A stretch of DNA of 6,352 bases, taken from NCBI GenBank assembly GCA_044371535.1, contig JBILTL010000119.1:1-6352 (forward strand), given 5' to 3'. The stretch is from CAIZGX01 sp044371535 (lineage in GTDB: Bacteria; Bacteroidota; Bacteroidia; Flavobacteriales_D; Sanyastnellaceae). The position numbers and the translations under genes were made by a program. This document shows positions 5,797 to 6,352 of the stretch, one piece after another (position 1 is the first letter of the stretch; every line of letters starts with the position of its first letter). Below the pieces are notes generated by a model, which saw only the letters and a list, made by a program, of their open reading frames with translations, was not told where the DNA came from and searched no databases.

Positions 5797-6352
5797 TATT
5801 TCTGAGCTTTTTTGTAAAGTATAAATGCGAGTATTCCAAATGCTAAATTTGGAATCCATACTGCTAATTCACTAGGCACTCCAAGGTTCATGGCGCTTAC
5901 TGCTGTAATGCGTGAAATGAAAATGAAGATGAATCCAATGATGATTGCCAAAGCTAGGTGGAAACCAATGCCTCCGCGCGATTTTCTTGAAGCTATTGAA
6001 ACTCCAATAACAGTAAGGACCAATATTGAAAACGGAGTAGCTGTTCGATTCTCTCTTTCCAATTCGAATTTTGCAACGTTGCCTGAACCGCTTAACCTTT
6101 GATCTTCAATAAAAGCGTTCAGCTCATTCCAATTCATGGTTGCGACAATTTCAGAGCGTAGGCCAAAGTCTTCGGGACGGACCTCTAAAATTGTATCTAA
6201 TTTCTGTTTGAAGTAAACCTGTTCGGTGCTGTCTTTGAAAACGCGAACTTGTGCATTGGTAATGCTCCACGATTGTGTTTCGGGTTTGTAATTCGCCGAT
6301 GAAGAAATAAGTTTGAAAGTCAATTCACCGTCTTTCCATTGTTCCAATGAGA
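5796..6352 (-). CDS. LptF/LptG (YjgP/YjgQ) family permease, C-terminal part (5' end outside window)
   Basis: This is the C-terminal 184 residues of an inner-membrane subunit of the Lpt machinery, which extracts lipopolysaccharide and drives it to the outer membrane with LptB and LptC. The frame stays open to the window edge, so the TTG at 6347 is an internal Leu codon. The first 100 residues are a soluble beta-rich stretch, as expected for the end of the periplasmic jellyroll domain. Three membrane segments follow: TPFSILVLTVIGVSIA with the downstream basic RKSRGG loop, then IGFHLALAIIIGFIFIFIS, then LAVWIPNLAFGILAFIL. This matches the last three helices of the six-helix family. Full-length members are usually 350-480 residues. 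LptF and LptG cannot be separated from this part. Its TAA stop overlaps the dehydrogenase ATG by one base. Confidence 0.9.
   Translation of the reverse strand, partial: SLEQWKDGELTFKLISSSANYKPETQSWSITNAQVRVFKDSTEQVYFKQKLDTILEVRPEDFGLRSEIVATMNWNELNAFIEDQRLSGSGNVAKFELERENRTATPFSILVLTVIGVSIASRKSRGGIGFHLALAIIIGFIFIFISRITAVSAMNLGVPSELAVWIPNLAFGILAFILYKKAQK

Noticed and set aside
5797..5859. N-terminal extension of the dehydrogenase from an ATG at 5859
   Set aside because: The added 21 residues have no SDR character and overlap the permease coding region by 64 bases. The ATG at 5796 sits in a TAATG junction and places the Rossmann motif at the normal distance from the N-terminus.

Overview
The window looks like ordinary chromosome from a member of the Bacteroidota, probably Flavobacteriales. 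The DNA is AT-rich, the start codons lack clear Shine-Dalgarno sequences, and there is a Bacteroidota-type -7 promoter element (TAnnTTTG). The proteins also resemble flavobacterial families, especially the helicase and the SulP/carbonic anhydrase pair. This assignment rests on recognition, not on a database search. I saw no mobile element, CRISPR array, tRNA or rRNA. The genes are tightly packed and no gap reaches 300 bases.

Layout from left to right. (1) 2-298, plus strand: the C-terminal end of tsaD, needed for the t6A modification of tRNA. (2) 293-4018, minus strand: a three-gene probable operon, transcribed right to left. It encodes a superfamily 2 helicase (4018 to 2501), a SulP anion transporter with a STAS domain (2479 to 929) and a beta-class carbonic anhydrase (925 to 293). 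The gaps are 21 and 3 bases. (3) 4019-4085: a 67-base divergent intergenic region with a good -7 element for the helicase operon. (4) 4086-5093, plus strand: an exported protein of unknown family with an HEVNH (HExxH) zinc-protease-like motif. (5) 5083-5796, minus strand: a classical short-chain dehydrogenase, coupled by a TAATG stop/start overlap to (6) 5796-6352, minus strand, the C-terminal part of an LptF/LptG-family permease that runs off the right edge.

How the genes work together. The transporter and carbonic anhydrase form the clearest functional unit. The SulP protein would import bicarbonate, or a related anion, and the cytoplasmic enzyme would interconvert bicarbonate and CO2 for carboxylases. 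The carbonic anhydrase carries the Trp/Arg/Tyr triad of the bicarbonate-inhibited type II enzymes, which suggests feedback control. Why a helicase leads this operon is unclear. Both convergent gene pairs overlap at their 3' ends, by 6 and 11 bases, so no separate terminator space exists there. The least explained gene is the exported HExxH protein at 4086-5093. I found no clearly new multi-gene system.
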